64,000 nt of DNA from Bowmanella yangjiangensis (GTDB lineage: Bacteria > Pseudomonadota > Gammaproteobacteria > Enterobacterales > Alteromonadaceae), in the NCBI RefSeq assembly GCF_017255015.1, contig NZ_JAFKCS010000001.1, positions 58,772 to 122,771 on the forward strand, in the 5' to 3' direction. Below the pieces are notes generated by a model, which did no database searches, was not told the origin of the DNA, and worked only from the letters and a program-made list of their open reading frames with translations. The translations under genes were made by a program, and so were the position numbers. This document shows, in pieces, positions 53,542 to 63,077 of the stretch. The stretch's first letter is position 1. Each line of letters starts with the position of its first letter.

Positions 53542-54360
53542 TTAAAAAGCCTTGCTCATTACGCTGGCTCTGTCTACCGCGGCCTGCATGGCATCGGCAA
53601 CCAGTGAGCGCAGCCCTTGTTGTTCAAACTGTTCAATCGCCGCTGCCGTCGTGCCGCCTTTGGACGTAACTTGGGCTCTAAGCTCGGCTAATTCAAGGCC
53701 AGGATTGTGACAAACCATGTTCGCTGCACCCAGCATAGCCTGTTGGACTAACAATCTTGCTGTTTGGCGGTCAAAACCCAGCTCCATGGCTTTGTCTTGC
53801 ATGGCTTCCAGAAACAGAAAAAAATAAGCGGGGCTACTGCCAGCAGCAGCGGTGACGGCATCCATCATACTTTCTTCTTCAACCCAGGCGATTTGGCCAA
53901 CCTGAGCCAGCAAGTCTTGGGCAAAGCTTCGATCAGCTTGGGATACCTGCGCGTCAGCGTACAGGCCTGTCATTCCTAATCCCATGGCACTTGGTGTATT
54001 CGGCATAGTGCGAACAACCGGGTAAGTGCCACCCAGCATAGCTTGTAGCCGCGTAACGGGCAGGCCTGCTGCAATGGAAATAAACAGCTTACCTGCCAAG
54101 TCGGTGGTCTTAAGTGGTGCTGTGGCCACTTCCATCAACTGCGGTTTCACAGCTAACACCACTACCTCGGCATCTTTGCTGGCATCCAGATTATCCTGAC
54201 AAACGGCAATGCCAAATTCCTGCTGAAGTGCATCCAACTTAGGTCTGGATGGGTTACTGGCGGTTATTTTTTCTGCCGGGTAACCGCTTTTCACCATGCC
54301 ACTGATGATACTGCGACTCATATTGCCTGCGCCGATAAAGGTAATTTTTCTGTGTTGCAT
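53542..54360 (-). CDS. proC: Pyrroline-5-carboxylate reductase
   Basis: It makes proline from pyrroline-5-carboxylate with NAD(P)H. 272 residues. The Rossmann loop is ITFIGAGNMSRSIISGM; the family signature appears as VTAAAGSSPAYFFLFLEAM and QVTSKGGTTAAAIEQFEQQG. It lies between yggS and yggT, in the order usual for gammaproteobacteria. Confidence 0.98.
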   Translation of the reverse strand: MQHRKITFIGAGNMSRSIISGMVKSGYPAEKITASNPSRPKLDALQQEFGIAVCQDNLDASKDAEVVVLAVKPQLMEVATAPLKTTDLAGKLFISIAAGLPVTRLQAMLGGTYPVVRTMPNTPSAMGLGMTGLYADAQVSQADRSFAQDLLAQVGQIAWVEEESMMDAVTAAAGSSPAYFFLFLEAMQDKAMELGFDRQTARLLVQQAMLGAANMVCHNPGLELAELRAQVTSKGGTTAAAIEQFEQQGLRSLVADAMQAAVDRASVMSKAF

Positions 54361-54419
54361 GTCTCTCCCGTTCGCTTTTATGTCCGGTTGTGGATGCGTG
54401 TTGTCATCAACAATTATGT

Positions 54420-55124
54420 CTAGGTCTCGGCGCGTTTTGCCCTTGCACCGAAGATGGCCGTTCCTAATCTTACCATAGTAGAACCGGCTTTAATGGCTGC
54501 TGGCATATCGGCTGACATCCCCATGGACAAGGTATCAACTTGTGGATAGCGCGCTTGTAGTGCACTAAACAGCGAGTGCAGTTGGCTGAAAACTCTTTCC
54601 TGGGCTTGTTCGTCCAGGTCCGCCGCTGGAATGGCCATTAAGCCGCGCAAGGTCAGATTTGGAAGGCTATTGACCTGTTCTGCCAGGGCAAAGAGGGCGG
54701 CTTCATCGCCAACCCCTGACTTACTTTGTTCGTGACTAATATTAATTTGCAGCAAAACCTGTAAAGGAGCACTTCCTGCTGGCCGTTGCTCGCTTAGTCG
54801 CTGGGCGATCTTGAGCCTGTCTACCGACTGCACCCAATCAAAATGCGCTGCCACCAACCGGGTTTTATTCGACTGCAAGGGGCCGATAAAATGCCACTCT
54901 ATGTCCGGGTAGGCTTGCAAGGCTTGGATCTTCTCGGCCCCTTCCTGAACATAGTTTTCCCCGAACAGGCGCTGACCCGCCTGATAGGCTTCCAATATGT
55001 CCTCGACAGGTTTAGTTTTACTGACTGCCAGTAGTTGAACCTGCGAAGGGGATTTATTAAGCATCTGGCATAAGCCAGCGATGGTTTCAGATGCGCTTTG
55101 TAGTCGTTCTGCTATGGTTTTCAT
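54420..55124 (-). CDS. yggS: PLP homeostasis protein YggS
   Basis: A 234-residue single-domain TIM barrel that carries pyridoxal phosphate and controls free PLP and amino-acid pools. The PLP lysine is in LLAVSKTKPVEDI; further family strings are RLFGENYVQEGAEKI, WHFIGPLQSNK and LSMGMSADMPAAIKAGSTMVRLGTAIFG (phosphate cup at the end). It starts 118 bases from the divergent pilT. Confidence 0.97.
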   Translation of the reverse strand: MKTIAERLQSASETIAGLCQMLNKSPSQVQLLAVSKTKPVEDILEAYQAGQRLFGENYVQEGAEKIQALQAYPDIEWHFIGPLQSNKTRLVAAHFDWVQSVDRLKIAQRLSEQRPAGSAPLQVLLQINISHEQSKSGVGDEAALFALAEQVNSLPNLTLRGLMAIPAADLDEQAQERVFSQLHSLFSALQARYPQVDTLSMGMSADMPAAIKAGSTMVRLGTAIFGARAKRAET

Positions 55125-55242
55125 GAGTGAGTCTTTGAGTTGAATCAGGTTGCCGACATAAGGTTATGTCAAGGCATACCGAACTTACCAGTTTTCTGTG
55201 GTACATCTTGTCTTTTCAGACAGTTAACAAACGGAGTGGGCT

Positions 55243-56280
55243 GTGGATATTACCGAACTTTTAGCCTTTAGTGTCAAGAATAAGGCCTCTGACTTACATT
55301 TGTCCGCCGGGCTACCCCCTATTATCCGGGTGGATGGCGAAATGCGTCGTCTCAATGTACCTGAACTCGATCACAAGCAAGTGCATGCGTTGGTCTACGA
55401 AATTATGAATGACAAACAGCGCAAGGAGTATGAAGAGAATCTGGAGACCGACTTTTCCTTTGAGGTGAAAGGGCTGGCCCGTTTCAGGGTCAACGCCTTT
55501 GTACAGAACCGCGGTGCGGCGGCGGTATTACGCACCATCCCCAGTGAAGTGCTGACCCTGGATCAGTTGGGCGCTCCGCAGATTTTCAAGGAAATTATCA
55601 ACCAGCCCACAGGTATAGTGTTAGTGACCGGGGCCACGGGTTCGGGTAAAAGTACCACCCTGGCCGCCATGATAGACCATATCAATAGCAACAAGCGCGA
55701 GCATATTCTGACGATTGAAGACCCTATAGAATTTGTTCACGAAAATAAGATGAGCCTGATTAACCAACGGGAAGTGCATCGGGATACCCATAGTTTCAAC
55801 AATGCACTGCGCAGTGCATTGCGTGAAGACCCGGATGTGATTCTGGTGGGTGAATTACGTGACCTGGAAACTATTCGACTGGCTATCTCAGCGGCTGAAA
55901 CCGGCCACTTGGTGTTTGGTACACTGCACACCAACTCTGCACCCAAGACCATCGACAGGATCATTGATGTGTTTCCGGCTGAGGAAAAGTCCATGGTTCG
56001 CTCTATGCTGTCTGAATCCTTACGTGCGGTTATTTCACAGACGCTGCTGAAGAAAGTCGGCGGAGGGCGAATTGCAGCCCATGAAATTATGTTGGGTATA
56101 CCCGCTATCCGTAACCTCATCCGCGAAGATAAAGTACCGCAGATGTACTCGGTAATTCAGACCGGTCAGGCCCATGGCATGCAGACTATGGATCAGTGTT
56201 TACAGCGTCTGGTGGCAATGGGGCAAATCACCTCTCAGGATGCCGCCGCGAAATCCATCGACAAGCAACCTAAGTTCTAG
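55243..56280 (+). CDS. pilT: Type IV pilus retraction ATPase PilT
   Basis: Hexameric cytoplasmic ATPase that disassembles type IV pili and powers twitching. 345 residues. Walker A GATGSGKSTTLAAM, Asp box LTIEDPIEFVHEN, Walker B DVILVGELRDLETIRLA, His box HLVFGTLHTNSA; the C-terminal AIRNLIRE motif needed for retraction is intact. It begins with GTG at 55243 (GGAG 7 bases upstream), which gives the canonical N-terminus DITELLAFSVKNKASDLHLS. pilU follows after 11 bases. Confidence 0.98.
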   Translation: MDITELLAFSVKNKASDLHLSAGLPPIIRVDGEMRRLNVPELDHKQVHALVYEIMNDKQRKEYEENLETDFSFEVKGLARFRVNAFVQNRGAAAVLRTIPSEVLTLDQLGAPQIFKEIINQPTGIVLVTGATGSGKSTTLAAMIDHINSNKREHILTIEDPIEFVHENKMSLINQREVHRDTHSFNNALRSALREDPDVILVGELRDLETIRLAISAAETGHLVFGTLHTNSAPKTIDRIIDVFPAEEKSMVRSMLSESLRAVISQTLLKKVGGGRIAAHEIMLGIPAIRNLIREDKVPQMYSVIQTGQAHGMQTMDQCLQRLVAMGQITSQDAAAKSIDKQPKF

Positions 56281-56291
56281 GAGACGCTAGC

Positions 56292-57404
56292 ATGATGATG
56301 CAACCCTATTTACAAGGTATGGTGGACTGCGGTGCATCGGACTTGTTTATTACCGTGGGCTTTCCCGTCAGCGTTAAAGTCAACGGCAGGATGACCCCGT
56401 TGGATGACCAACCTCTGTCTGCTGACATGTCCCTGGCGCTGGTGGAAAGCCTGATGTCGGAGAAACAGCGGGCGGAGTTTGAGAAGACCAAAGAGTGCAA
56501 TTTCGCCGTGGCATTGGATGGAGTGGGGCGTTTTCGTTGCAGTGCATTCTGGCAACGCGATTTGGCCGGCATGGTTATCCGTCGTATCGTTACGCAAATC
56601 CCTAAAGTGGAGGAGTTGGGTCTACCTCAGGTACTCAAAGACATCATCATGTCTAAACGCGGATTGGTGCTGTTTGTCGGTGCCACGGGTACAGGCAAAT
56701 CCACCTCCTTGGCTGCGCTGATTGGACATAGAAACCAAAATTCACACGGCCATATTCTGACTATCGAAGACCCTATAGAATTTGTTCATGATCACGCTAA
56801 CTGCGTTGTGACCCAGCGAGAAGTGGGCATCGACACCCAGTCTTTCGACGATGCACTGAAAAGTTCATTGCGTCAGGCCCCGGACGTGATTCTGATTGGT
56901 GAAATCCGTTCTATGGAAATCATGGAATACGCGATGTCGTTTGCTGATACCGGTCACTTGTGTGTTGCTACCTTGCACGCCAACAATGCCAACCAGGCCA
57001 TCGAACGCATTATGCATTTAGCGCCACCGGATCAGCATGAAAAACTGCGCTTTGACCTGAGTTTGAATATGCGCGCCATCGTTGCCCAACAACTGGTGCC
57101 CACCGCTGACGGCAAAGGTAGGGTAGCCGCTATCGAGGTTTTGATGGGCTCACCTTTTGTGCGAGATCTGATTCAACGTAATGAGATTGGCAGCCTTAAG
57201 GAGGCGATGCAAAAAGGCAAAGAAATGGGTATGCAAACCTTTGATATGGCGCTGTATGACTTGTATAAGGCCGGTCGGATTAATCTCGATCAGGCGCTGC
57301 ACCATGCGGATTCTCCCAACGATTTGCGTTTGATGATTAAGCTGGACAAAGACGAAGGCCCTGGCTTGGGTTCTTTGTCGAATGTGTCCATTGACCTGGA
57401 TTAA
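56292..57404 (+). CDS. pilU: PilT paralogue PilU, accessory retraction ATPase
   Basis: A 370-residue PilT-like ATPase that assists retraction together with PilT. Walker A GATGTGKSTSLAAL, Asp box LTIEDPIEFVHDH, Walker B DVILIGEIRSMEIMEYAM, His box HLCVATLHANNANQ, and the C-terminal tail beyond residue 340 found in PilU but not PilT. GGAGACG precedes the ATG. It ends 6 bases before the next gene. Confidence 0.97.
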   Translation: MMMQPYLQGMVDCGASDLFITVGFPVSVKVNGRMTPLDDQPLSADMSLALVESLMSEKQRAEFEKTKECNFAVALDGVGRFRCSAFWQRDLAGMVIRRIVTQIPKVEELGLPQVLKDIIMSKRGLVLFVGATGTGKSTSLAALIGHRNQNSHGHILTIEDPIEFVHDHANCVVTQREVGIDTQSFDDALKSSLRQAPDVILIGEIRSMEIMEYAMSFADTGHLCVATLHANNANQAIERIMHLAPPDQHEKLRFDLSLNMRAIVAQQLVPTADGKGRVAAIEVLMGSPFVRDLIQRNEIGSLKEAMQKGKEMGMQTFDMALYDLYKAGRINLDQALHHADSPNDLRLMIKLDKDEGPGLGSLSNVSIDLD

Positions 57405-57410
57405 GTTCGC

Positions 57411-57731
57411 TTGTTGCGGCTGTACTGTCATGAAGATAGATTTCTGGTTTGGCAGGTCAGAGATTTGCTGGTCAGCCGCGGTATTCCCTGTTTCGTAAAA
57501 AACGAGTATGCCATTGGGGCGATGGGAGATTTATCCCCTTTTGATTGTTGGCCGGAAGTGTGGATAACCGACGACGAGTGGATGCCCAAAGCCAAGCAAC
57601 TGCTGGATGAGTGGCAAAGTCAGTTGCAGCAAGGCTCCGCCTGGTATTGTAGGCATTGTGGCGAGGAAAACGGCAGTGGTTTTGAACTGTGCTGGCAATG
57701 TGACACCGAGCGACCTGATGATTTGCGATAG
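57411..57731 (+). CDS. DUF2007-like protein with zinc ribbon
   Basis: A 106-residue protein starting with TTG at 57411 or 57414; no ATG is available and pilU ends just before. The first part (LYCHEDRFLVWQVRDLLVSRGIPCFVKNEY) is the DUF2007 (putative signal-transducing) fold; the end has a two-pair zinc ribbon, WYCRHCGEE and LCWQCDTER. Often located beside pilT-pilU in this order. Role unknown. Confidence 0.85.
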   Translation: MLRLYCHEDRFLVWQVRDLLVSRGIPCFVKNEYAIGAMGDLSPFDCWPEVWITDDEWMPKAKQLLDEWQSQLQQGSAWYCRHCGEENGSGFELCWQCDTERPDDLR

Positions 57732-57799
57732 ACAGGGCTAACCGATGCGCCTGGCCTATACTTGAGAGTGGACAACTAACAAATGGCCTGGAGGTGTCT

Positions 57800-58279
57800 A
57801 TGAGTTTGTCCCAACGTGTTATGTCCTACCTGAATGACCTTGATGTGCATTATGAGGTCATCACCCACCATCCTTCGCACAGTTCGCTGGGGTCTGCTAT
57901 TGCTGCGCAGGTTCCCTCTGCGAAAATTGCCAAGGCAGTGATGCTGGAAGACGGTCAGGGACATCGCTTAATGGCGGTGTTGCCAGCCGACAGCAAGTTG
58001 AGTATCAGTGCTTTGAATGATGCCCTGGATGGTCAGTATCATCTGATGAAGGAACAGCAGGTGTATCAGTGTTTTGATGATTGTGAACATGGTGCCGTGC
58101 CGCCATTGCCGCAGGCGTTTAATCTCGACTGTATTGTGGATGATAGTCTGGAGGGGTTGTCTGATTTGTATATTGAGGGCGGTGATCATCGTTCCCTGGT
58201 GCATTTGTCTCAGCATGAATTTGCTCGCTTAATGGCGCAGACCCGCTCAGGTCATTTCAGTCATCAGTTGTATCACTAA
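57800..58279 (+). CDS. YbaK/ProX-type aminoacyl-tRNA deacylase
   Basis: A 159-residue deacylase of the YbaK/INS superfamily, which frees mischarged amino acids from tRNA (for example alanine or cysteine from tRNA-Pro). Family strings: YEVITHHPSHSS, the catalytic-pocket Lys region AKIAKAVMLEDGQG, and MAVLPADSKLSISAL. GGAGG lies 6 bases before the ATG at 57800; the GTG two codons earlier is not preferred. Its exact amino-acid specificity is not evident. Confidence 0.9.
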   Translation: MSLSQRVMSYLNDLDVHYEVITHHPSHSSLGSAIAAQVPSAKIAKAVMLEDGQGHRLMAVLPADSKLSISALNDALDGQYHLMKEQQVYQCFDDCEHGAVPPLPQAFNLDCIVDDSLEGLSDLYIEGGDHRSLVHLSQHEFARLMAQTRSGHFSHQLYH

Positions 58280-58284
58280 GTACA

Positions 58285-58315
58285 ACATGTGGGCAGTATC
58301 TTGCTGCCCACATGT
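58285..58315. terminator. Hairpin between converging genes
   Basis: ACATGTGGGCAG and CTGCCCACATGT form a perfect 12-bp stem with a 7-base loop immediately between the deacylase gene and the converging minus-strand gene. The T tract is weak on both sides. Confidence 0.65.
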
Positions 58316-59050
58316 CTATTGTTTAGGTAAGGTGCGTACGTATTTGCGCACTATGCTGCGCAAATTACCGTTTTGTTTTTGCGCAGCAATATGCGCATTC
58401 AAGCTTGGTAGCACAGAGGCTTTGGTGGGGATGAGGGCCAGTTTCAGACTATCAATAGCCTTATTTTGCTCAATGGTGGTCAGGAACAGATGGGGAAAGC
58501 GCTCCTGTAGCAACCAGTAGCCGATCAGTTCGTTTAAATAGGCAAAATCACAGCGACCATTTTCAAGCATGCGTAGTTGCGTTTCTTCACTGCTGGCATC
58601 AAGACGCAGCAACTGATTAGAGGCAAATTGTTCCTTAAGCGTAGGATAAACATAATATTCTCGGGTACATACCCGATTTCCTGGCTGCCACTGTGTATTT
58701 TTATTACTTTTGTCCAGTTTGAACAAATAGTCGGTGTAGGGAAGGATCTCATCAGTGAACAGCAATTGTTCGGAATGGCGTGTCCACGCAGGGCTAAGCA
58801 CCATCATGTCGACCAGTCCCTCATACAGTCGCTGCTCACCACCCTGACGATTGTCGATCACATAGTCCAAAGTGATGCTTTGTTCATCAGCAAAACTCTG
58901 CAATAAGTCAGGGATAATCCCCTTAATCTGTTGGGCTTCATTGATAAAAAGGTAAGGAGGGAAACCAGGATCATATACTGCGAACTTCAGCTGTTCTGCG
59001 CTGTAACTGCTGAAGCTTAGCAGGCTAACTAGAAGGGCTTTGATGTGCAT
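58316..59050 (-). CDS. Periplasmic solute-binding-like protein (family 3 type)
   Basis: A 244-residue exported protein (signal peptide MHIKALLVSLLSFSSYS) with the bacterial solute-binding family 3 fold: LKFAVYDPGFPPYLFINEAQQIKGIIPDLLQ at the start, GGEQRLYEGLVDMMVLSPAWT, and a C-terminal lobe LRMLENGRCDFAYLNELIGYW. No permease or ATPase is adjacent. Lone proteins of this type in Alteromonadales and Vibrionales may sense amino acids or be uncharacterised; I cannot name a ligand. Confidence 0.85.
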   Translation of the reverse strand: MHIKALLVSLLSFSSYSAEQLKFAVYDPGFPPYLFINEAQQIKGIIPDLLQSFADEQSITLDYVIDNRQGGEQRLYEGLVDMMVLSPAWTRHSEQLLFTDEILPYTDYLFKLDKSNKNTQWQPGNRVCTREYYVYPTLKEQFASNQLLRLDASSEETQLRMLENGRCDFAYLNELIGYWLLQERFPHLFLTTIEQNKAIDSLKLALIPTKASVLPSLNAHIAAQKQNGNLRSIVRKYVRTLPKQ

Positions 59051-59148
59051 CAGGGGCTATGCTGCAAACGAATTAGTTACTTATCAGCATAGTCGTAAAA
59101 ACCATTAGGCTCGAACTCTGGCTGACAATAGTTGCAGGAGAAATGTTT

Positions 59149-59574
59149 TCAGATGTTGTCTGCCATCCAGCTTTCGAGAATTAAACAGGCAGCAACACTA
59201 TCTACTTTCTGTTTATCCAGCTTCTTAAAACCACCTAACTCAAATAGCCTGGCTCTGGCATCTGCGGTAGTCAGGCGTTCATCGCAGGTTTCGACACGAA
59301 CCTTAAACCTGGCATTTAGACGATTAGCAAACTTACGTGCGCCATGGGTAACTTGCTGATCGGTACCATCCATATTCAGGGGTAAGCCAACCACCACCAG
59401 GTGAGGTTGCCATTCGGCAAATAAGGCCTCGACTTTTTGCCAGTCTGGAATGCCGTCTACGGCTTTCAACGCCATCAAGGGGGAGGCCGTCCCTGTCACC
59501 TCCTGCCCGGCAGCAACACCAATACTCTTAGTGCCAAAATCAAAACCCAAGAGCGTACGGTTAGAAGATGTCAT
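59149..59574 (-). CDS. ruvX: Putative Holliday junction resolvase / pre-16S rRNA nuclease YqgF
   Basis: A 141-residue RNase H-fold nuclease, implicated in maturing the 16S rRNA 5' end. Acidic active-site residues are in [37 protein letters not shown] and [13 protein letters not shown]. It follows yqgE by 36 bases in the standard gshB-yqgE-yqgF order. Confidence 0.95.
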   Translation of the reverse strand: MTSSNRTLLGFDFGTKSIGVAAGQEVTGTASPLMALKAVDGIPDWQKVEALFAEWQPHLVVVGLPLNMDGTDQQVTHGARKFANRLNARFKVRVETCDERLTTADARARLFELGGFKKLDKQKVDSVAACLILESWMADNI

Positions 59575-59610
59575 AGATATGGTCCTGATGACGACAGTGG
59601 CGAGTAAAAC

Positions 59611-60168
59611 TTAGGCGTGCCCTACATCTGGGGCGAGTTGCCAGATATCGACCCCCAACTTTTGCACAGCGGCTTGCCATTTTTTGTGAATGGGGACATT
59701 AAACAACAAATCAGCATCCGCTTCGATTAACAGCCAGGAGTTGTGCTGAATCTCTTCTTCCAACTGCCCGGCACTCCAGCCAGCATAGCCTAATGCGACC
59801 AGAGATTTTTCCGGTGCTTTGCTGTTTCCCAACACGTTGAGTATATCTTTGGATGTTGTCACCATGATTTCAGAGGTAAGCACCAGGCTGGATGCCCAAC
59901 CTGGTTGGGTACTATGCAGAATAAAACCGCGATCCGGGCTTACCGGTCCGCCTGCCAGCACTAACTGCTCGGCTTTGTCGTCATCCACTTCAATGGATTC
60001 ATCAACCTGCTTGAGCATTTCCTTAAGATGCAGCCCAGTTGGTTGGTTTATCACTATTCCCATGGCGCCATGTTCGTTGTGTTCACAAATATAAGTTAGT
60101 GAACGGGAGAAATAGGGATCCTCCAAACTTGGCATGGCGATAAGAAAGTGATTTTCAAAGCTCTGCAT
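59611..60168 (-). CDS. yqgE: YqgE/AlgH family protein
   Basis: A 185-residue cytosolic protein of the UPF0301 (AlgH) family: QSFENHFLIAMPSLEDPYFSRS at the start, GAMGIVINQPTGLHL, and LALGYAGWSAGQLEEEIQ... (as VALGYAGWSAGQLE) are the conserved strings. Its role is unknown; a link to alginate regulation was suggested in Pseudomonas. The ATG at 60168 has AGAGGG 5-6 bases upstream; a longer frame overlaps gshB and is not needed. Confidence 0.95.
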   Translation of the reverse strand: MQSFENHFLIAMPSLEDPYFSRSLTYICEHNEHGAMGIVINQPTGLHLKEMLKQVDESIEVDDDKAEQLVLAGGPVSPDRGFILHSTQPGWASSLVLTSEIMVTTSKDILNVLGNSKAPEKSLVALGYAGWSAGQLEEEIQHNSWLLIEADADLLFNVPIHKKWQAAVQKLGVDIWQLAPDVGHA

Positions 60169-60196
60169 ACGACCCTCTGAGCAACTAAGATAACAC

Positions 60197-61153
60197 TTAT
60201 ATGGCGTCTGCCAGCTGTTTTTCAATGGCGTCAAATAAGATCCCGGTAATACTCACAGGATATGCCGCTTCAATCTCTCTGACGCAAGTCGGACTGGTGA
60301 CATTAATTTCGGTGAGTTTGTCACCTATGATATCCAGTCCCACAAAAAATAGTCCTTTTTCGACCAGTATAGGAGCAATGGCCTCGGCAATACGGCGGTC
60401 ACTGTCGCTGATAGGTTGCGGGCGTCCGGTTCCTCCGGCTGCAAGGTTGCCGCGCGTTTCGCCCTGGCTTGGCAAACGCGCCAGGCAATAGGGAATCACT
60501 TGTCCGTTTACCACCAGTACGCGCTTATCACCGTCACTGATACTGGGCAGGTACTCTTGCACCATACACAAACGCTTGCCGTGATTAGTCAGGGTTTCAA
60601 TGACGACACCCAAGTTGTTGCCGTCTTCTTTGATGCGAAAGATGGAGGCTCCGCCCATACCATCCAGCGGTTTACAGATTATATCCTTGTGTTGCTGGTG
60701 AAACTGGCGGATGAGACCAGCCTGGCGGGTTACCAGTGTCGCTGGACAATGCTCGGCAAACCAGGCAGCAAAAAGCTTCTCGTTGCAATCGCGCAGACTC
60801 TGCGGGTTGTTAACTACTAACAAACCCTGGGCTGCCGCCAGTTCAAACAACTGTGTCGCATACAAAAATTCGCTATCGAAAGGCGGATCTTTGCGCATCA
60901 GCAACACGTCCAACTCGGCAAGCTGACGGTGTGTTACATCACCTAATTCGTACCAGCCAGCTGGGTTTTCCTGCACCTCAAGTGAGCGCATACTGGCTTT
61001 GGCAATACCGTTATCCAGGTACAAATCAGCCATTTCCATATACTGGATCTCATAGCCACGACGCTGGGCTTCTAACAGCATGGCAAAGCTGGTGTCTTTC
61101 TTGATGTTGATGGACGAAATGGGATCCATCACGATACCGAGTTTCAGGCTCAC
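60197..61153 (-). CDS. gshB: Glutathione synthetase
   Basis: ATP-grasp ligase that joins glycine to gamma-glutamylcysteine. 318 residues. The start LGIVMDPISSINIKKDTSFAML is diagnostic; ATP loop KPLDGMGGASIFRI, and the end VGLDIIGDKLTEINVTSPTCVREIE. It heads the gshB-yqgE-yqgF group, with 28 bases to yqgE. Confidence 0.98.
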   Translation of the reverse strand: MSLKLGIVMDPISSINIKKDTSFAMLLEAQRRGYEIQYMEMADLYLDNGIAKASMRSLEVQENPAGWYELGDVTHRQLAELDVLLMRKDPPFDSEFLYATQLFELAAAQGLLVVNNPQSLRDCNEKLFAAWFAEHCPATLVTRQAGLIRQFHQQHKDIICKPLDGMGGASIFRIKEDGNNLGVVIETLTNHGKRLCMVQEYLPSISDGDKRVLVVNGQVIPYCLARLPSQGETRGNLAAGGTGRPQPISDSDRRIAEAIAPILVEKGLFFVGLDIIGDKLTEINVTSPTCVREIEAAYPVSITGILFDAIEKQLADAI

Positions 61154-61238
61154 AGAAATTCCTTGGTTGGCGGGCAGAACGTCTTAAATAAGCACTCTGC
61201 CAGGTAATTTCAATAGGACCTGCGAACTAATCGCTCTA

Positions 61239-62207
61239 TCACAAGGAGTGGAGCTTTTTCTTCACCTCTTTTGCCAGTTTTTTGTCGTGGCTGGACTGCA
61301 AGGTCTGATAAACCTGCTTGGCTTGTTCTTTTAGTCCCTTTAACTGCTGCAGATTCGCCAGTCGAAAGGCCGCCCACTGGCGGCTGGGTAGTTTTCGATT
61401 TTTGGGGGCGTGTTCGAGAAAATTCTGTAATGCGTGAATACCTTCGTCAATCTGCACTTCCCCCTTCACACTGGCCCGACCTAATTGGTACATGGCCATA
61501 TACCGGCTGTTCAGGCTTTCCTGATCTGAAGCAGGTTGGCTAATAGCTTGCTTAAACTCGGCAATGGCCAGGTCGTACTTTTCATCTTGGACAAGTTGCA
61601 TGGCGGCCTGGAAGTAAAAGTCAGGGATCCCAGGCATGCTGTGTTTGGCGCTTTCAAGAAGCTGTTGATAGTCCTGTTGGTTGTCAGCGGCACTCAGATA
61701 GTTCAGCCGGGCGAGCATACCAGCCCGTTGGTCGCGGCTTTCTAATTCCTTTATTTGGGCCAGCGCTAGTTCTGTATCGCCGCCGGCAATACCCGGAGCC
61801 TGCAGATAAAAGCTCATCAGACCCTGTCGATATTCGCTATTGTCAGGGGCCAGCTCTACGGCACGATGGAAGCTTTGCAGGGATTTCTTGGCATAGCTTA
61901 AGGCTGAAAATACACTGTTTCCTGCCTGTTGCCCCATAACGACACCTCGTGTGAAGTGTGCTTCGGCACTTTGTGGCGCTTGCGCAACGGCTTGCTCAAT
62001 CCAATCTTCGGCTTTGTCCGCGTCTTGCGCCAGCCAAATGCGGCTCAGATAGATTTTAGCTTCCGCTTGCTCGGACGCGGCTTCAAACAGACTTTGGGCT
62101 TGTTTATCCTCACCCTGCTCAAAGGCCAAGATGGCTTGTTGCAAATCAGCGTATACAGATGCACTGCTTAGCAGCAGTGCCATAGCCAGAGGTTTTCTCA
62201 TCTTCAT
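61239..62207 (-). CDS. Exported TPR-repeat protein
   Basis: A 322-residue periplasmic protein: signal peptide (MRKPLAMALLLSSASVYA, counting from the second ATG at 62201) then helical repeats with TPR spacing, for example AEAHFTRGVVMGQQ, SLQSFHRAVELAPDNSEYRQGL and YDLAIAEFKQAIS. ATG 62207 overlaps the stop of the upstream membrane protein gene (ATGA); AAGGG is better spaced for ATG 62201. The two genes are thus coupled. Confidence 0.85.
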   Translation of the reverse strand: MKMRKPLAMALLLSSASVYADLQQAILAFEQGEDKQAQSLFEAASEQAEAKIYLSRIWLAQDADKAEDWIEQAVAQAPQSAEAHFTRGVVMGQQAGNSVFSALSYAKKSLQSFHRAVELAPDNSEYRQGLMSFYLQAPGIAGGDTELALAQIKELESRDQRAGMLARLNYLSAADNQQDYQQLLESAKHSMPGIPDFYFQAAMQLVQDEKYDLAIAEFKQAISQPASDQESLNSRYMAMYQLGRASVKGEVQIDEGIHALQNFLEHAPKNRKLPSRQWAAFRLANLQQLKGLKEQAKQVYQTLQSSHDKKLAKEVKKKLHSL

Positions 62208-62932
62208 TTCCCTTGAAATTGTAAATGGTATTTTCGCGATAGTCGGGCGATAACCAGTGCGCCAATAACACCAGGGGCAACCCAGAATACCAACTGCCAG
62301 TAACCCGCCCCGGCCAGGATTTGTCTGGCACCAAAGGTGAGAAAGGCCGTATAGGCACCTATACCCGAGCCAATCATAGCGCCCAGATGTTCGATCCACC
62401 ATTGGCGTGGAGCAATATGTCGACGCAGACAATAAAATAGCATCTGGCCGCCTATTATGGTGCCCAGAATGCCGAAGATAAGATGTAAAACTTTGTTGAA
62501 CCAAAGACCCAGGCCCAGTAAAGCTAGACCACCTGTGATCAATACCAGCAGCAAGCCAAGATGCGTTGGATGGCGCAGCAAGTGGCGGGCTTGTTTTACT
62601 CTAAGCACCAATATGCCATGACGAACACTGGTGAGTGTAAGCCAGCTTATATACATCAGGAAAAAAGCAAACAAGCTAATATTCAGTGCCTTCTGCGCCT
62701 GGTTGGCTGTATTTGAAAGGTCACCGTGGATAGTGAGTGGTGCCACCAGCACCAATAAGCAAATCAGCATGCCGCTGCCAGCCACTATATACATGGTATT
62801 GGCGTAATATCGACCAAACTTGATATGGTCCAGGCTGCCTTTAGGGGTGAGCGCAGGGAGCCAAAATAGTAGCAAGGCAGCGCTGCCTACTGTGATATGC
62901 AGCATTAACAGCAGCGAATAAAGCAATTTCAT
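62204..62932 (-). CDS. Seven-helix membrane protein (DUF2306-like)
   Basis: A 242-residue integral membrane protein with seven predicted helices, the first YSLLLMLHITVGSAALLLFW and later HLGLLLVLITGGLALLGLGL and WQLVFWVAPGVIGALVIA. Histidines in helices 1 and 5 (LHITVGS, VLHLIFG) and the pattern HLGAMIGSGIGAYTAFL resemble DUF2306-type proteins, some of which may be haem-linked; that is a guess. ATG 62932 has GGAGG 7 bases upstream. It is coupled to the TPR gene and divergent from a histidine kinase gene. Confidence 0.8.
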   Translation of the reverse strand: MKLLYSLLLMLHITVGSAALLLFWLPALTPKGSLDHIKFGRYYANTMYIVAGSGMLICLLVLVAPLTIHGDLSNTANQAQKALNISLFAFFLMYISWLTLTSVRHGILVLRVKQARHLLRHPTHLGLLLVLITGGLALLGLGLWFNKVLHLIFGILGTIIGGQMLFYCLRRHIAPRQWWIEHLGAMIGSGIGAYTAFLTFGARQILAGAGYWQLVFWVAPGVIGALVIARLSRKYHLQFQGK

Positions 62933-63077
62933 AGCTATTCCTCCAATAGACCTGACCAGTTTACGCAACTCTTTTTTAAATCATCAGTGTCAAAGGTCAT
63001 ATGTTTAAAAGTGACTTATGACCTATTGGCGCAAACTCAGCAGAAGGGTATGTTGTGTTCAACACGGAGAATTAATT